The notes under the pieces are model-generated. The model was not told the DNA's origin. It made no database searches and worked only from the letters and a program-made list of their open reading frames with translations. From NCBI GenBank assembly GCA_013619105.1, contig JABXKU010000001.1:90996-154995 (forward strand): a DNA stretch of 64,000 nt. The letters run 5' to 3'. Each line of letters starts with the position of its first letter. Position 1 is the stretch's first letter. Shown here piece after piece: positions 16,933 to 27,936 of the stretch. The translations under genes and the position numbers were made by a program. Source of the stretch: Desulfuromonadales bacterium. Its GTDB lineage: Bacteria > Desulfobacterota > Desulfuromonadia > Desulfuromonadales > Syntrophotaleaceae.

Positions 16933-17691
16933 ATGCGGATTACGGCCATTATTCCTGCCCGTTTTGCTTCGACCCGTTTTCCGGGCAAGCCTCTGGTTAA
17001 AATCGCTGGTAAAACCATGATCGAACGGGTATATGAACGCGTCGACAGTTCGGCAACCATTAACCGTGTCATCGTTGCTACGGATGATCGGCGGATTTTT
17101 CAGGCGGTGACAGCCTTTGGTGGAGAAGCATGGATGACCCGCGAGGATCATGCCTCTGGCACCGATCGCCTGGCTGAGGTCGCCCATGAACTGGAGGCTG
17201 ATCTGGTGGTTAATGTTCAGGGGGATGAGCCTTTGATTGCACCCGCCATGATCGATGCGGCTGTGGCCCCATTGCGTGATGACCCCTCCATTCCTATGGG
17301 AACTTTGAAGACGGCTATTTCTGATTGGGAGGAATTTCGCGATCCGAATGTGGTTAAGGTGGTCACTGATCATGCAGGCGACGCCCTTTATTTTTCCCGA
17401 TCGCCCATTCCTTTTCCTCGCGAAGAGTGGCAGGCTTCTGCTACGCCGATGGCCGATCTTGGTGCGTTCAAGCATATCGGGCTGTATGTTTACCGACGCG
17501 ATTTTTTGCTTCGTTTTGCCGCTATGCCGGAAAGCCGCTTAGAGCAACTCGAAAAGCTAGAGCAGTTGCGGGCCTTAGAGCATGGATACCGAATTCGTGT
17601 AATTGAAACGGATCAGGTGTGCATCGGAGTCGATACGCCAGAGGATGTTCTGCGGGTCGAGATGTTATTGAAAAGCAAGGATATCCAATAA
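16933..17691 (+). CDS. kdsB: 3-deoxy-manno-octulosonate cytidylyltransferase
   Basis: Activates Kdo with CTP to CMP-Kdo, the donor for WaaA; cytoplasmic. 252 residues, the usual size. The nucleotide-binding start IIPARFASTRFPGKPLVKIAG, then ATDDRRIFQAV, VNVQGDEPLI and the DTPEDV region near the C-terminus are characteristic. The ribosome site AGGGGA is 6 bases upstream. First gene of a run that supplies Kdo; the CTP synthase gene follows after 117 bases. Confidence 0.96.
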   Translation: MRITAIIPARFASTRFPGKPLVKIAGKTMIERVYERVDSSATINRVIVATDDRRIFQAVTAFGGEAWMTREDHASGTDRLAEVAHELEADLVVNVQGDEPLIAPAMIDAAVAPLRDDPSIPMGTLKTAISDWEEFRDPNVVKVVTDHAGDALYFSRSPIPFPREEWQASATPMADLGAFKHIGLYVYRRDFLLRFAAMPESRLEQLEKLEQLRALEHGYRIRVIETDQVCIGVDTPEDVLRVEMLLKSKDIQ

Positions 17692-17706
17692 GCCGGAAAA
17701 TGGGGG

Positions 17707-17735
17707 TTTCCATTTGCTTGCTATGAGTGTAAAAT
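17707..17735 (+). promoter_or_regulatory. candidate promoter upstream of pyrG
   Basis: TTTCCA (17707-17712), a 17-base spacer and TAAAAT (17730-17735, five of six consensus bases) lie in the 117-base gap between kdsB and pyrG, which could give pyrG and the genes behind it their own transcript. Confidence 0.45.
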
Positions 17736-17778
17736 TGCGAGTTTGTATTTAAGGCACCACCTTTTGATTTCCGATTAA

Positions 17779-19413
<1,635 letters not shown>

Positions 19414-19414
19414 A

Positions 19415-20248
19415 ATGGTGCGTGAAGTAACGGTGGGCGAAGTGACTTTTGGTGCAGGTCATCCCCTTGTGCTGATTGCGGGGCCCTGCGTCATCGAAGA
19501 TGAAGAGACGACTCTGGGTATTGCCCGCCACTTAAAGGCGATAGCTGATGAGTTGGGGGGGGCTTTGATCTTTAAGGGCTCTTTTGATAAGGCCAATCGT
19601 ACCTCTATCGATGCCTTCCGTGGCCCGGGTCTGACCGAAGGGTTGCGGATTTTACAGCGGGTCAAGGATGAGCTGGGGGTGCCGGTGGTTTCCGATATCC
19701 ACGATGCCTCGCAAGTTGCAGCAGCTGCCCAGGTGCTTGATATTATTCAGATCCCGGCCTTTCTTTGCCGACAGACCGACTTGTTGATTGCCGCCGGTAA
19801 TAGCGGTCGGGTGGTCAACGTGAAAAAAGGCCAGTTTCTTGCGCCTTGGGATATGACCAATGTGGTCGCCAAGATCGCCTCGACGGGGAACCAGGATGTC
19901 CTGCTGACGGAGAGAGGGACGACCTTTGGCTATAATAACCTAGTCGTTGATATGCGCTCGTTGGCCATTATGCGCCAGAGCGGATGCCCGGTGGTCTTCG
20001 ATGCTACTCATGCGGTGCAGCTGCCTGGCGGTTCCGGCGTCGCTTCAAGCGGACAGCGGGAATTTGTCGGTGCACTGTCACGAGCAGCGGTCGCTGTGGG
20101 TATTGATGCTCTGTTCTGGGAGGTGCATCATGATCCTTCTCGGGCGCTGTGTGATGGACCTAATTCCTTGGCGCTAGACAAGGTAAAAGCGATGTGGCAG
20201 GAGATGCTGGCTATTGACGCTATCGTTAAAGGGGCTGATGCACCATGA
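19415..20248 (+). CDS. kdsA: 2-dehydro-3-deoxyphosphooctonate aldolase (Kdo-8-P synthase)
   Basis: Condenses PEP with arabinose-5-phosphate to Kdo-8-phosphate. 277 residues; hallmark motifs [55 protein letters not shown] and [12 protein letters not shown]. The start ATG comes one base after the pyrG stop, with GAGG six bases upstream; a GTG at 19403 inside pyrG is a less likely alternative. Asn in the [12 protein letters not shown] segment (rather than Cys near the N-terminus) suggests the metal-independent class, but this needs an alignment. Confidence 0.97.
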   Translation: MVREVTVGEVTFGAGHPLVLIAGPCVIEDEETTLGIARHLKAIADELGGALIFKGSFDKANRTSIDAFRGPGLTEGLRILQRVKDELGVPVVSDIHDASQVAAAAQVLDIIQIPAFLCRQTDLLIAAGNSGRVVNVKKGQFLAPWDMTNVVAKIASTGNQDVLLTERGTTFGYNNLVVDMRSLAIMRQSGCPVVFDATHAVQLPGGSGVASSGQREFVGALSRAAVAVGIDALFWEVHHDPSRALCDGPNSLALDKVKAMWQEMLAIDAIVKGADAP

Positions 20249-21216
20249 ACGAAATGATCGATGTGGCAAGGCGTGTCCTGCGGATTGAGGCACAAGCCCT
20301 TTCAGATTTGGCCGACCGGGTTGACGGGGATTTCACTCGGGCCGTGGAGGTGTTGTTGTCCTGTAAGGGACGGGTGGTGATTACCGGAATGGGAAAGTCC
20401 GGTTTGATTTGCCAGAAGATCGCCTCGACCATGGCTTCCACGGGAACGCCGGCTTTTTTTCTGCATCCGGCTGAGGGGATTCACGGAGATCTGGGCATGC
20501 TGATGAAGGGCGATGTAGTCATCGCGGTTTCCAATTCGGGTGAGACCGATGAGATCGTCCGTATTTTGCCGGTTATCAAACGGATGGGCTTGCCGTTGAT
20601 CGCCATGAGCGGTAACTCTCACAGCGCTTTGCGCCGCGCCGGCGACGTTTTTTTGGATATCTCTATTCGGGAGGAGGCCTGTCCCCTAGGGTTGGCTCCT
20701 ACCGCCAGCACCACGGCGACTCTGGCTATGGGAGATGCTTTAGCCGTGGCTTTGTTGGTTAGGCGAGGGTTTAAGGAAGAGGACTTCGCCCTGTTTCACC
20801 CGGGAGGTTCCCTTGGCCGTAAGCTGCTGCTGAAAGTTGAGGAGCTCATGCATTGTGGCAGTGAGATGCCGATGTGTCATGAGTCCACTCCTCTGAAGGA
20901 AGCCCTTTTTGAAATCACCAGTAAAAAATTAGGGATTACCGGGGTGTTGAACGATGCCGACCAGTTGGTCGGCGTCTTTTCCGACGGCGATCTACGACGA
21001 TCTATGGCACAGGGTTTTGAAGCTCTTGATCGGCCGGTCGGTCAAGTTATGGCCTGCCATCCCAAGCGTGTCCTTGCCTCTGCCTTAGCGGCTAAAGCAG
21101 TGCAGATTATGGAATCCCACACCATAACCTCTTTGTTCGTTTTTGATAGTGAAGAGAGTCGGGTGCCGGTGGGGATTATTCATTTACACGACCTTTTGAA
21201 AGCTGGGGTAGTTTGA
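20245..21216 (+). CDS. kdsD: arabinose-5-phosphate isomerase (KdsD/KpsF)
   Basis: Converts ribulose-5-phosphate to arabinose-5-phosphate, the first committed step to Kdo. 323 residues: an SIS sugar isomerase domain (about 35-185; [58 protein letters not shown]) and two CBS domains (about 205-323; [23 protein letters not shown]). Overlaps kdsA by four bases (ATGA). Confidence 0.95.
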   Translation: MNEMIDVARRVLRIEAQALSDLADRVDGDFTRAVEVLLSCKGRVVITGMGKSGLICQKIASTMASTGTPAFFLHPAEGIHGDLGMLMKGDVVIAVSNSGETDEIVRILPVIKRMGLPLIAMSGNSHSALRRAGDVFLDISIREEACPLGLAPTASTTATLAMGDALAVALLVRRGFKEEDFALFHPGGSLGRKLLLKVEELMHCGSEMPMCHESTPLKEALFEITSKKLGITGVLNDADQLVGVFSDGDLRRSMAQGFEALDRPVGQVMACHPKRVLASALAAKAVQIMESHTITSLFVFDSEESRVPVGIIHLHDLLKAGVV

Positions 21217-21743
21217 TGCAAGAACGTTTGCGGAAGATTCGCTTATTGCTGCTAGATGTCGACGGAGTTCTTACTGATGGCCGCATCACTTACGATGCCA
21301 ACGGGGTCGAGAGCAAGACTTTTGATGCCAAGGATGGCCACGGTCTCAAAATGTTGCAGCGGGCCGGGATCAAGGTTGGCATCATCACTGGGCGCGAATC
21401 GGAGATTGTGACTTTACGGGCTAGAGAGTTAGGAATTGAAATTCTGCATCAGGGGGCTAAGCAGAAGCTGCCCCCCTATGAAGCCGTTCTGCAAGAGCAT
21501 GGCCTTGAAGACCAAGAAGTCGCCTATGTTGGAGACGATCTAGTGGATCTGCCTATTTTAAAGCGGGTAGGTTTTGCGGTCACTGTGGCTGATGGTGTTG
21601 ACGAGCTAAGGGGGCGGGTTGACTATGTCACCCGTAGACCTGGGGGGCGTGGTGCTGTCAGAGAAGTTTGTGATCTGTTGTTGAAAGAGACAGGTTGTTG
21701 GGGCGAAGTCACTGGGCGATACTTTGCCGATGATAGGGATTGA
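21216..21743 (+). CDS. kdsC: 3-deoxy-D-manno-octulosonate 8-phosphate phosphatase
   Basis: HAD-superfamily phosphatase releasing Kdo from Kdo-8-phosphate. 175 residues with the nucleophile motif LLLDVDGVLTDG, the GIITGRES motif, lysine in GAKQKLPPYE and the metal motif YVGDDLVDLPIL. It lacks a cap domain, as expected for tetrameric KdsC. Start ATG overlaps the last base of kdsD (TGATG). Confidence 0.95.
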   Translation: MQERLRKIRLLLLDVDGVLTDGRITYDANGVESKTFDAKDGHGLKMLQRAGIKVGIITGRESEIVTLRARELGIEILHQGAKQKLPPYEAVLQEHGLEDQEVAYVGDDLVDLPILKRVGFAVTVADGVDELRGRVDYVTRRPGGRGAVREVCDLLLKETGCWGEVTGRYFADDRD

Positions 21744-21779
21744 TGGCGTCAAATCTCGTGCCAAGTTAAGGGATTGATC

Positions 21780-21808
21780 TTTACAGGTATGGGGCTTGGT
21801 GCTATACT
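21780..21808 (+). promoter_or_regulatory. candidate sigma-70 promoter at the start of lptC
   Basis: TTTACA (21780-21785), exactly 17 bases, then TATACT (21803-21808): five of six consensus bases in both hexamers with ideal spacing. Transcription would begin near 21815, leaving almost no leader for lptC (ATG 21819), so it may mainly serve lptA-lptB-rpoN. Confidence 0.6.
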
Positions 21809-21818
21809 GACAATAACT

Positions 21819-22382
21819 ATGAAAAGCAAGATAACTATCCGAAATATTTTATTATTTTTCATAATTATGCTGGTTGGTACGGTGTCTTTTGTGTTGTGGC
21901 GAAATTTTAAAATAGCCACTCCCACGCAGTTGATTGAGATGCTTCCAGATAATATTGATATTGCCTTAGATAATGTCGATTATACGGAAACCAGAGGAGA
22001 TCGGCGTTTCTGGAGGTTGCAGGCTGATTCTGTGGCTCACGAGTCACAACTCCAGGAATCGCAGCTCGAAAATGTTCATATGACATTATATGATCAAGGA
22101 GAGTTCGGCGATATTCAGCTAACTGCTCAGCGGGGTAAGTGGTTTTCAGTAACCGGTAATGTGGAACTTAATGGCGATGTGGTGGTAAGGAGCGGTCAAG
22201 GTCAGGCGCTGTATTGCCAGCAATTATATTATGACAACAAGGCCGAATTGATAACTAGCGAGTCGCTGGTGCGATTGGTTTCCAAAGATATGGAAATAAA
22301 AGGTCAAGGGTTGCAGATTTCTCTGCAACAGCAACGCATGACGATCTTGGGCCAGGTGCATACCAGGCTGCGCAACTGGTAG
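21819..22382 (+). CDS. lptC: LPS transport periplasmic protein LptC
   Basis: Bitopic inner-membrane part of the Lpt bridge that passes LPS from LptB2FG to LptA. 187 residues: short basic N-terminus, one membrane helix (about 9-28, NILLFFIIMLVGTVSFVLW), then a beta-jellyroll of the OstA-like type (DRRFWRLQADSVAHESQ, GDIQLTAQRGKW, VTGNVELNGDVVVRSGQG). Position between kdsC and lptA and the length (E. coli 191) agree. The start at 21819 places the helix right at the N-terminus; upstream in-frame TTG 21774 and ATG 21789 are possible but lack ribosome sites. Confidence 0.85.
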   Translation: MKSKITIRNILLFFIIMLVGTVSFVLWRNFKIATPTQLIEMLPDNIDIALDNVDYTETRGDRRFWRLQADSVAHESQLQESQLENVHMTLYDQGEFGDIQLTAQRGKWFSVTGNVELNGDVVVRSGQGQALYCQQLYYDNKAELITSESLVRLVSKDMEIKGQGLQISLQQQRMTILGQVHTRLRNW

Positions 22383-22391
22383 AGGAGTTGA

Positions 22392-22907
22392 ATGAACCAC
22401 ATGTCGGTTTGCCGGATCAGCGTCATTCTTTTGCTGCTATTGCTCACCCTTTTTGTTGGCGGACGTGGCTCGATTGCCTTTGCCGGCCAGAAGGGGGGCG
22501 GTTCAGAGGCCATTGAGATTACGTCCCATCGTCTCGAGGCCGACCAGGCGGCCGGTACGGTTCGTTTTGTCGGCGAGGTTGTGGCCGTGCAGGGTGATAT
22601 AACGATTCGCGCAGAGGAACTGATTTTATATCAGGCCAACGAAGGTCAACGTATTGACCGTATTGAGGCATTTCGGCAGGTACGTATTGAACAGGGAGAG
22701 CGTGTAGCGACTGGTCAAAAAGCTATCCTTGATCGAGCGCGCGGCCAAGTTGTTTTAACCGGTTCGCCGAAAGTTCGTCAAGGCGCGGACTTTGTCGAAG
22801 GCGATGAAATTGTCTTCTTTCTTAACTCCGAACGTAGTATCGTACGCAGTAAGGGGGGTGAGCGGGTTAAGGCCGTTTTTCACCCAAGGGAAAGGGCGTC
22901 AGAATGA
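22392..22907 (+). CDS. lptA: LPS transport periplasmic protein LptA
   Basis: Periplasmic LPS-binding protein that polymerises to bridge LptC and the outer-membrane LptD. 171 residues with a cleavable signal peptide (hydrophobic 9-24, likely cleavage after GSIAFA) and an OstA/LptA domain ([52 protein letters not shown]). The ribosome site AGAGGAG is well placed. No LptD, LptF or LptG gene is in the window. Confidence 0.92.
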   Translation: MNHMSVCRISVILLLLLLTLFVGGRGSIAFAGQKGGGSEAIEITSHRLEADQAAGTVRFVGEVVAVQGDITIRAEELILYQANEGQRIDRIEAFRQVRIEQGERVATGQKAILDRARGQVVLTGSPKVRQGADFVEGDEIVFFLNSERSIVRSKGGERVKAVFHPRERASE

Positions 22908-23629
22908 CACAACGCCTTGTTGCCAAAGGTCTTCATAAGGTTTACGACGGGCGGCAGGTGGTGCGCGGAGTTGACTTGGAGGTGGCTTCTGGCGAGGTGG
23001 TTGGTCTGTTGGGACCTAACGGAGCTGGAAAAACAACATCTTTTTACATGGTTGTTGGTTTGGTCCGCCCGGATAAGGGACAGATCTTTCTAAACGATAA
23101 AGAATTGACCGACATGCCGATGTATCAGCGGGCAAGAGTCGGTATTGCTTATCTGGCGCAGGAAGCATCCGTATTTCGTAAAATGACAGTTGAGGAAAAC
23201 CTCCTGGCCATTTTGGAGACCTTGGATATCCCTTCTGTGGTTCAACGTCAGCGTATGGTTGAGCTGTTGGAAGACTTTCGATTGGAACATGTCGCTAGAT
23301 CTCCTGGTTATGCTCTGTCGGGAGGAGAACGGCGACGTCTTGAGATAGCTCGGGCGCTTGTGGTCAATCCGGCTTTTATTCTGCTGGATGAACCCTTTGC
23401 CGGTATTGACCCGATTGCGGTTATTGATATTCAGAATATTATTGCCAAGTTACGTCAGCGCGGCATCGGTGTTTTGGTTTCTGACCACAATGTGCGTGAA
23501 ACTCTTGGTGTCTGTGACAAGGCCTATATTCTGAATGCCGGAGAGATTCTGACCTGCGGTCTGCCGAGTGAAATTGCTGCATGCCCGAATGTACGTTCTA
23601 TTTATCTGGGAGATAAGTTTAAGCTCTAG
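22904..23629 (+). CDS. lptB: LPS export ABC ATPase LptB
   Basis: Cytoplasmic ATPase that powers LPS extraction with LptF and LptG. 241 residues: Walker [11 protein letters not shown]-loop [19 protein letters not shown] (typical LptB), signature [15 protein letters not shown], Walker [14 protein letters not shown] and switch SDHNV. Overlaps lptA by four bases. The wording of the Q-loop and GIDPIAV segment separates it from branched-chain amino acid LivG/LivF ATPases. Confidence 0.97.
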   Translation: MTQRLVAKGLHKVYDGRQVVRGVDLEVASGEVVGLLGPNGAGKTTSFYMVVGLVRPDKGQIFLNDKELTDMPMYQRARVGIAYLAQEASVFRKMTVEENLLAILETLDIPSVVQRQRMVELLEDFRLEHVARSPGYALSGGERRRLEIARALVVNPAFILLDEPFAGIDPIAVIDIQNIIAKLRQRGIGVLVSDHNVRETLGVCDKAYILNAGEILTCGLPSEIAACPNVRSIYLGDKFKL

Positions 23630-23687
23630 CCGTTAAGCGGCTCTTCCTTGTTAGCGTTAAGCGTATGGGCATTGTCCCGGGAGTATC

Positions 23688-25136
23688 ATGGCCTTAGAAA
23701 TCCGCCAACAACTGAAATTGACTCAGCAACTAGTCATGACTCCGCAGTTGCAACAGGCCATTAAGCTGTTGCAGTTGTCTCGTATGGAGTTGGAACTCGT
23801 TGTTCAGCAGGAATTGGAAGAGAATCCGATTCTGGAAGAGGGCGTTGATACTCTTGAGGAGAAGGAAGAGCAGGACGCTGAAAAAGAGTCTGCAGAAGAT
23901 GAAGCGGCCAGCGATGAAGTGCAGGAACTTAAGGAAAATCCGGAAGAGTTTAACGATGTCGATTGGCAGACATATTTAGAGGGAAATCATCTCAGTGGTA
24001 CTTCTTCTGAAATGTACGAAGGAGACGATGATCGGCCCAGTTATGAAAATTTACTGACCAAAAAGAGCTCTCTCGGCGACCATCTACTATGGCAGCTTAA
24101 TCTCAGTAGAATTGCTGATGATGAGCGACTCGCAGCTGGTGAGATCATTGGTAATATCGATGAAAACGGCTACCTACAGGCCTCGGTAGAGGAAATTGTC
24201 AGTTGTTCCGGACTGGCAATGCCGATTGTAGAACGGGCCCTGAGCCTAGTGCAGGATTTTGATCCGCCGGGCGTAGGCAGCCATACATTGCAGGGCTGTC
24301 TGTTAAAACAGGTTCAGCAGTTGGACATGGAGGGCAGCCTTGTGGAGCGGATTCTCCAACACCATATGGCCGAGCTGGAAACTCGAAAATACCCGGCTAT
24401 TGCTAAAGCTTTGGATGAGAGCCTAGACGATGTCCTCGGTGCGGCCCGTATTATTTCAGGACTTGATCCGCGACCTGGCCGTGCTTACAGCCAGGAGGAC
24501 ATCCATTACATCACGCCTGATATCTTCGTTTATAAGATTAGCGAAGAGTATGTAGTCGTTTTGAACGACGAGGGTCTGCCTAATTTACGGATCAACTCTT
24601 TTTATCGAAATGCCCTTACGGGTAGTGCCAATGTCGACCAAAAAGCGGGCGAATATATCCAGGAGAAGTTACGGGGAGCGATGTGGCTGATTAAAAGCAT
24701 CCATCAGCGCCAGCGGACCATCTACCGGGTAACTAAAAGTATAGTAAAGTTTCAGAAAGAATTTTTTGACAAGGGCATAGAACATCTCAAGCCGCTGGTG
24801 CTGCGTGACGTTGCCGAGGATATTGAGATGCATGAATCAACAGTCAGTCGGGTCACCACAAATAAGTATGTGCAGACGCCGCGAGGCCTGTTCGAACTTA
24901 AATATTTTTTCAATAGTGGCATTAACACTACCGTGGGAGCTTCCATCGCTTCGGAAAGTGTTAAAAGTAAGATTAAGGAAATCGTCGCTGGCGAAAACAT
25001 CAAAAAACCTTTTTCGGACCAGAAGATTGTCGATATGCTGCGTCAGCAGGGTATCGATATCGCCCGGCGTACCGTTACCAAATACCGGGAAATGTTGGGG
25101 ATAAGGTCATCCACGGAGCGAAAGCGTTTTTTCTGA
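23688..25136 (+). CDS. rpoN: RNA polymerase sigma-54 factor
   Basis: Alternative sigma factor for enhancer-dependent promoters. 482 residues: glutamine/leucine-rich region I (QLKLTQQLVMTPQLQQAIKLLQ), an acidic region II (about 50-85), the core-binding and promoter-contact region, and the C-terminal RpoN box ARRTVTKYRE. The gene order lptB-rpoN-hpf-ptsN is widely conserved in Gram-negatives. The ribosome site is GGGAG. Confidence 0.98.
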   Translation: MALEIRQQLKLTQQLVMTPQLQQAIKLLQLSRMELELVVQQELEENPILEEGVDTLEEKEEQDAEKESAEDEAASDEVQELKENPEEFNDVDWQTYLEGNHLSGTSSEMYEGDDDRPSYENLLTKKSSLGDHLLWQLNLSRIADDERLAAGEIIGNIDENGYLQASVEEIVSCSGLAMPIVERALSLVQDFDPPGVGSHTLQGCLLKQVQQLDMEGSLVERILQHHMAELETRKYPAIAKALDESLDDVLGAARIISGLDPRPGRAYSQEDIHYITPDIFVYKISEEYVVVLNDEGLPNLRINSFYRNALTGSANVDQKAGEYIQEKLRGAMWLIKSIHQRQRTIYRVTKSIVKFQKEFFDKGIEHLKPLVLRDVAEDIEMHESTVSRVTTNKYVQTPRGLFELKYFFNSGINTTVGASIASESVKSKIKEIVAGENIKKPFSDQKIVDMLRQQGIDIARRTVTKYREMLGIRSSTERKRFF

Positions 25137-25228
25137 AAGGAGGCAGGGCCAAAGACAGGTTGATAGTTCAGGTCAATGGCGAGGCTGTTTCAGACATCAA
25201 CAAACTACAATCCCCTGGAGGTACATTT

Positions 25229-25777
25229 ATGCAAATTGCCGTAACGTTCAGACACATGGAAACCAGTGATGCCGTGCGTAACTACCTTGAGGAAAAACTT
25301 TCTCGCGTCAAAAAGTATATTGACGAGCCGATCGATGCGCAGGCAGTACTCTCTGTAGCAAAGAAAATCCGCCACAGTGCGGAAATTACTCTGGTGGCCA
25401 AAGGAATCACAATTAAAGGTTCTGAACATACTAACGATATGTATGCGGCCATCGATGGGACAGTGGATAAAATAGAACGTCAGCTCAAGCGCTATAAAGA
25501 AAAGCTTAAAGATCATAAACCGACTAGTGGTCGTGAGCGGCGTGTGGCCAAGACCGTCTATGCGGCTGAAAGTATCGATGAGGGTATCGGCCAACCGAGC
25601 ATCATTCGCAGCAATAGCTTTTCGGTGAAACCGATGGCCGTTGAAGAAGCAGTTATGCAGATGGATCTTTTGCATAAGGAATTCCTTGTTTTTACTGATT
25701 CTACCACCGAGGAAATCAGTATCGTTTACCGGCGGTCCGATGGGAACTACGGTTTGATTGTTCCGGAAGCTCAATAG
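25229..25777 (+). CDS. hpf: long-form ribosome hibernation promoting factor
   Basis: Binds the 30S subunit and dimerises 70S ribosomes in stationary phase. 182 residues: N-terminal S30AE/YfiA domain (MQIAVTFRHMETSDAVRNYLEEKL, YAAIDGTVDKIERQLKRYKEKLKDH) plus a C-terminal domain (about 128-182; KPMAVEEAVMQMDLL, FLVFTDSTTEEISIVYRRSDGNYGLIVPE) that marks the long form. The start is fixed by GGAGG seven bases upstream of ATG 25229; an upstream TTG frame adds residues unlike the family. Confidence 0.95.
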   Translation: MQIAVTFRHMETSDAVRNYLEEKLSRVKKYIDEPIDAQAVLSVAKKIRHSAEITLVAKGITIKGSEHTNDMYAAIDGTVDKIERQLKRYKEKLKDHKPTSGRERRVAKTVYAAESIDEGIGQPSIIRSNSFSVKPMAVEEAVMQMDLLHKEFLVFTDSTTEEISIVYRRSDGNYGLIVPEAQ

Positions 25778-25806
25778 CTAGCTATTTGTAATATATTAGA
25801 GGGAGG

Positions 25807-25835
25807 ATTCCGGCTGCAGAATAATCTGTCGGAAT
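25807..25835 (+). promoter_or_regulatory. hairpin between a strong Shine-Dalgarno sequence and the ptsN start
   Basis: GGGAGG (25801-25806) is directly followed by ATTCCG (25807-25812), an inner CAGA/TCTG arm, and CGGAAT (25830-25835), then 12 bases to the ptsN ATG. Folding would bring the ribosome site to normal distance; unfolding leaves it about 41 bases away. Confidence 0.4.
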
Positions 25836-25847
25836 TAAATACCAGGA

Positions 25848-26309
25848 ATGAAGATAGTCGATTTACTAAACCCTGCTGCCATTGTGCCGAACTTGCAGGC
25901 TGCGGATAAAAATACGGCATTAGAAGAACTAGCTGATGCGATTGTCGGTGTCGAGAATGGCTTGGACCGGCAAGAAGTGATTGGTGTTCTGCAAGAACGT
26001 GAACGTCTGGGCAGCACCGGTATCGGCGAAGGCGTGGCTATCCCCCATGGAAAGCTTAAGGATATCGACAAACTGTTGGTCTCTTTTGGCCGTAGTGAAG
26101 GGGGAGTCGAGTTCGATTCAATGGATGGCAAACCAGCCCGACTTTTCTTCTTGCTGCTTGCCCCGGAAGAATCGGTTGGAATCCACCTGAAGACATTGGC
26201 AAGGATTTCAAAGTTGCTTAAAAGTTCGGAGGTTCGCCGTCGTTTGCTGGATGCGACGAGCAGCGAGGAAATCTATCGCGTTATCGGTGAAGAAGAAGAA
26301 AAGCTCTGA
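25848..26309 (+). CDS. ptsN: PTS nitrogen-type EIIA (EIIA-Ntr)
   Basis: Phosphocarrier of the regulatory PTS, with no transport function of its own. 153 residues of a single EIIA type 2 domain; phospho-accepting H67 lies in GIGEGVAIPHGKL. Also typical: LQERERLGSTG and LAPEESVGIHLKTLARISKLL. The position after rpoN and hpf is the conserved one. Only an AGGA touching the ATG is seen nearby; a stronger site lies upstream of a hairpin. It would be phosphorylated by the HPr and enzyme I encoded about 4 kb downstream, since no PtsP (GAF-EI) gene is visible. Confidence 0.95.
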   Translation: MKIVDLLNPAAIVPNLQAADKNTALEELADAIVGVENGLDRQEVIGVLQERERLGSTGIGEGVAIPHGKLKDIDKLLVSFGRSEGGVEFDSMDGKPARLFFLLLAPEESVGIHLKTLARISKLLKSSEVRRRLLDATSSEEIYRVIGEEEEKL

Positions 26310-26421
26310 ACTGAAACCATTTTTTCCGGCGGGAGACTGTTGCGCGTGGCGTTCATAACTGAAAAGACCTATCGCTCTACAGTCCAAGACATCAGTTGGT
26401 TTTTCTGATCCAATTTAACTG

Positions 26422-26457
26422 TGGCCGCCCTCTTCAATGAGGGCCGGTCATTTTTTT
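26422..26457 (+). terminator. rho-independent terminator after ptsN
   Basis: TGGCC-GCCCTC pairs with GAGGGC-c-GGTCA (one bulged C, one G-U) around a TTCAAT loop, followed by seven T. It separates the rpoN-hpf-ptsN transcript from rapZ. Confidence 0.8.
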
Positions 26458-26563
26458 GCCTTGAGATTACGGCCATTGTGGTATCGCATTCCGCATTGCT
26501 TAATGTTTAGAATAAGGCTAGATCTTTTGGGCGCTTTTTGCAATTTGTTGCTTTTTAGCGGGT

Positions 26564-27505
26564 ATGGCAAAAACTATGAATGATCCTATTCAACCAACGA
26601 AGAGTAACCTGGATAGTCCATGTTCAGGGGAACAGGGAAACAAGCGCGGGCGTCTGGTTATCGTTACCGGTCTGTCCGGCTCCGGCAAGAGTACTGCAGC
26701 TAGGGCCCTGGAAGACCAGGGTTATTTTGTTGTCGACAATCTGCCGCTGGTACTTCTTCCGAACTTTATGGAGCTCCCGCAGCAATCGGCAGGGCGCTCT
26801 ACACCGGTAGCGGTGGTTATTGACATTCGGAACCAGGATTACCTATCCCGTTTTCGTGAAATTTTGCAGCAAATAAAAGATGCCGGCCATCAGGTAGACG
26901 TCCTTTTTCTTGATGCTGCCGATGATATACTCGTCCGTAGATTTTCCGAGACCCGGCGCCGTCATCCCTTGAAACAAAATGAGGGGGTGCTGGAGAGCGT
27001 CCGCCAGGAGCGGCGCTTGTTGTCCGAGGTCATGGGGAGGGCAACCATCACCATTGATTCCTCCCTTTTTACGCCCCACCAATTACGTGCCAAGGTTCTG
27101 CAGATTGGATTCGGCGGCGAGCAAAACTACCCATTGGCGGTGTTGCTGCAGTCCTTCGGTTTCCGCCACGGGTTGCCGGCTGGTTCCGACTTAGTGATGG
27201 ATGTACGTTTTTTACCTAATCCCCATTTCGTACCAGACTTGCGACCCCAGACCGGTTTGTCTGCTGCTGTCAGTGATTATGTGATGTCTCAGCCGGCGAC
27301 CCAGGAATTTCTCTCTTCTTTTTTGGGAATGCTGAAATTTTTGCTTCCCCATTACCATCAAGAGGGGAAAAGCTATCTGACTATATCTATCGGTTGCACG
27401 GGAGGGCACCATCGGAGTGTGGCTCTTGTGGAGAAACTCTGTCAGGAACTGAGTGGCTCTTTTATGACCATGGAAGTCCTTCATCGAGACATTGCCAAAG
27501 AGTGA
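26564..27505 (+). CDS. rapZ: RNase adapter / nucleotide-binding protein RapZ
   Basis: P-loop protein of 313 residues. In enterobacteria RapZ guides RNase E to the GlmZ small RNA and so controls GlmS and the amino-sugar supply for lipid A and peptidoglycan; elsewhere its role is less known. Seen: Walker A GLSGSGKST (36-44), YFVVDNLPLVLLP, DIRNQDYL, FLDAADDILVRRFSETRRRHPL, and the C-terminal RNA/GlcN6P-binding region DVRFLPNPH ... SIGCTGGHHRSVALVEKL. N-terminus about 25 residues longer than usual; start (26564 or 26576) is uncertain. Confidence 0.95.
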   Translation: MAKTMNDPIQPTKSNLDSPCSGEQGNKRGRLVIVTGLSGSGKSTAARALEDQGYFVVDNLPLVLLPNFMELPQQSAGRSTPVAVVIDIRNQDYLSRFREILQQIKDAGHQVDVLFLDAADDILVRRFSETRRRHPLKQNEGVLESVRQERRLLSEVMGRATITIDSSLFTPHQLRAKVLQIGFGGEQNYPLAVLLQSFGFRHGLPAGSDLVMDVRFLPNPHFVPDLRPQTGLSAAVSDYVMSQPATQEFLSSFLGMLKFLLPHYHQEGKSYLTISIGCTGGHHRSVALVEKLCQELSGSFMTMEVLHRDIAKE

Positions 27506-27509
27506 TAAA

Positions 27510-27926
27510 ATGATCGGGATCATTATTGCTACACATGCCAACCTGGCCCAGGGGCTGGTCAATGCCGCTGAGATGATATTGGGCCCCCTGCCGGGGGTAG
27601 AGGTCTTGTCGATTGGGCAGGAAGACGGTCCTGACGACATTCATGCGCGCTTCACCAGCGCCCTTGCCAGGCTCGACCTTGACGGGGAGGGCGTATTGAT
27701 TTTGACCGATATGTTTGGTGGTACGCCCACCAATATAGGCAGCTCATTTATGGGGTGCGCCCAGGTCGAAGTGCTGGCCGGAGTGAGCCTGCCCATGCTT
27801 CTCAAGGCCTGCAATGCGCGCAGTGGCTCCTCCCTTCAAGACTTGGCTGCTGAGGTTCAGGAGTATGCCTTGAAGAGTATTCTTTTGGTAAGTCAACTGT
27901 TGAAAGAACAGGGACCATTGCGTTAA
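27510..27926 (+). CDS. mannose-type PTS EIIA component
   Basis: 138 residues with the EIIA-Man fold; phospho-accepting His9 in IIIATHANLAQGLVNA and the second conserved stretch LTDMFGGTPTNI. Takes phosphate from HPr and passes it to the EIIB encoded next. Starts 4 bases after the rapZ stop. The start ATG 27510 gives the family N-terminus; a TTG upstream would overlap rapZ. Whether the system transports sugar or only regulates cannot be told from sequence. Confidence 0.92.
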   Translation: MIGIIIATHANLAQGLVNAAEMILGPLPGVEVLSIGQEDGPDDIHARFTSALARLDLDGEGVLILTDMFGGTPTNIGSSFMGCAQVEVLAGVSLPMLLKACNARSGSSLQDLAAEVQEYALKSILLVSQLLKEQGPLR

Positions 27927-27936
27927 CGGGGAGCAG

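Noticed and set aside
26528-26542. Sigma-54-like promoter before rapZ
   Set aside because: GG and GC elements are nine bases apart or fewer; sigma-54 needs ten, and the -24 box is poor.
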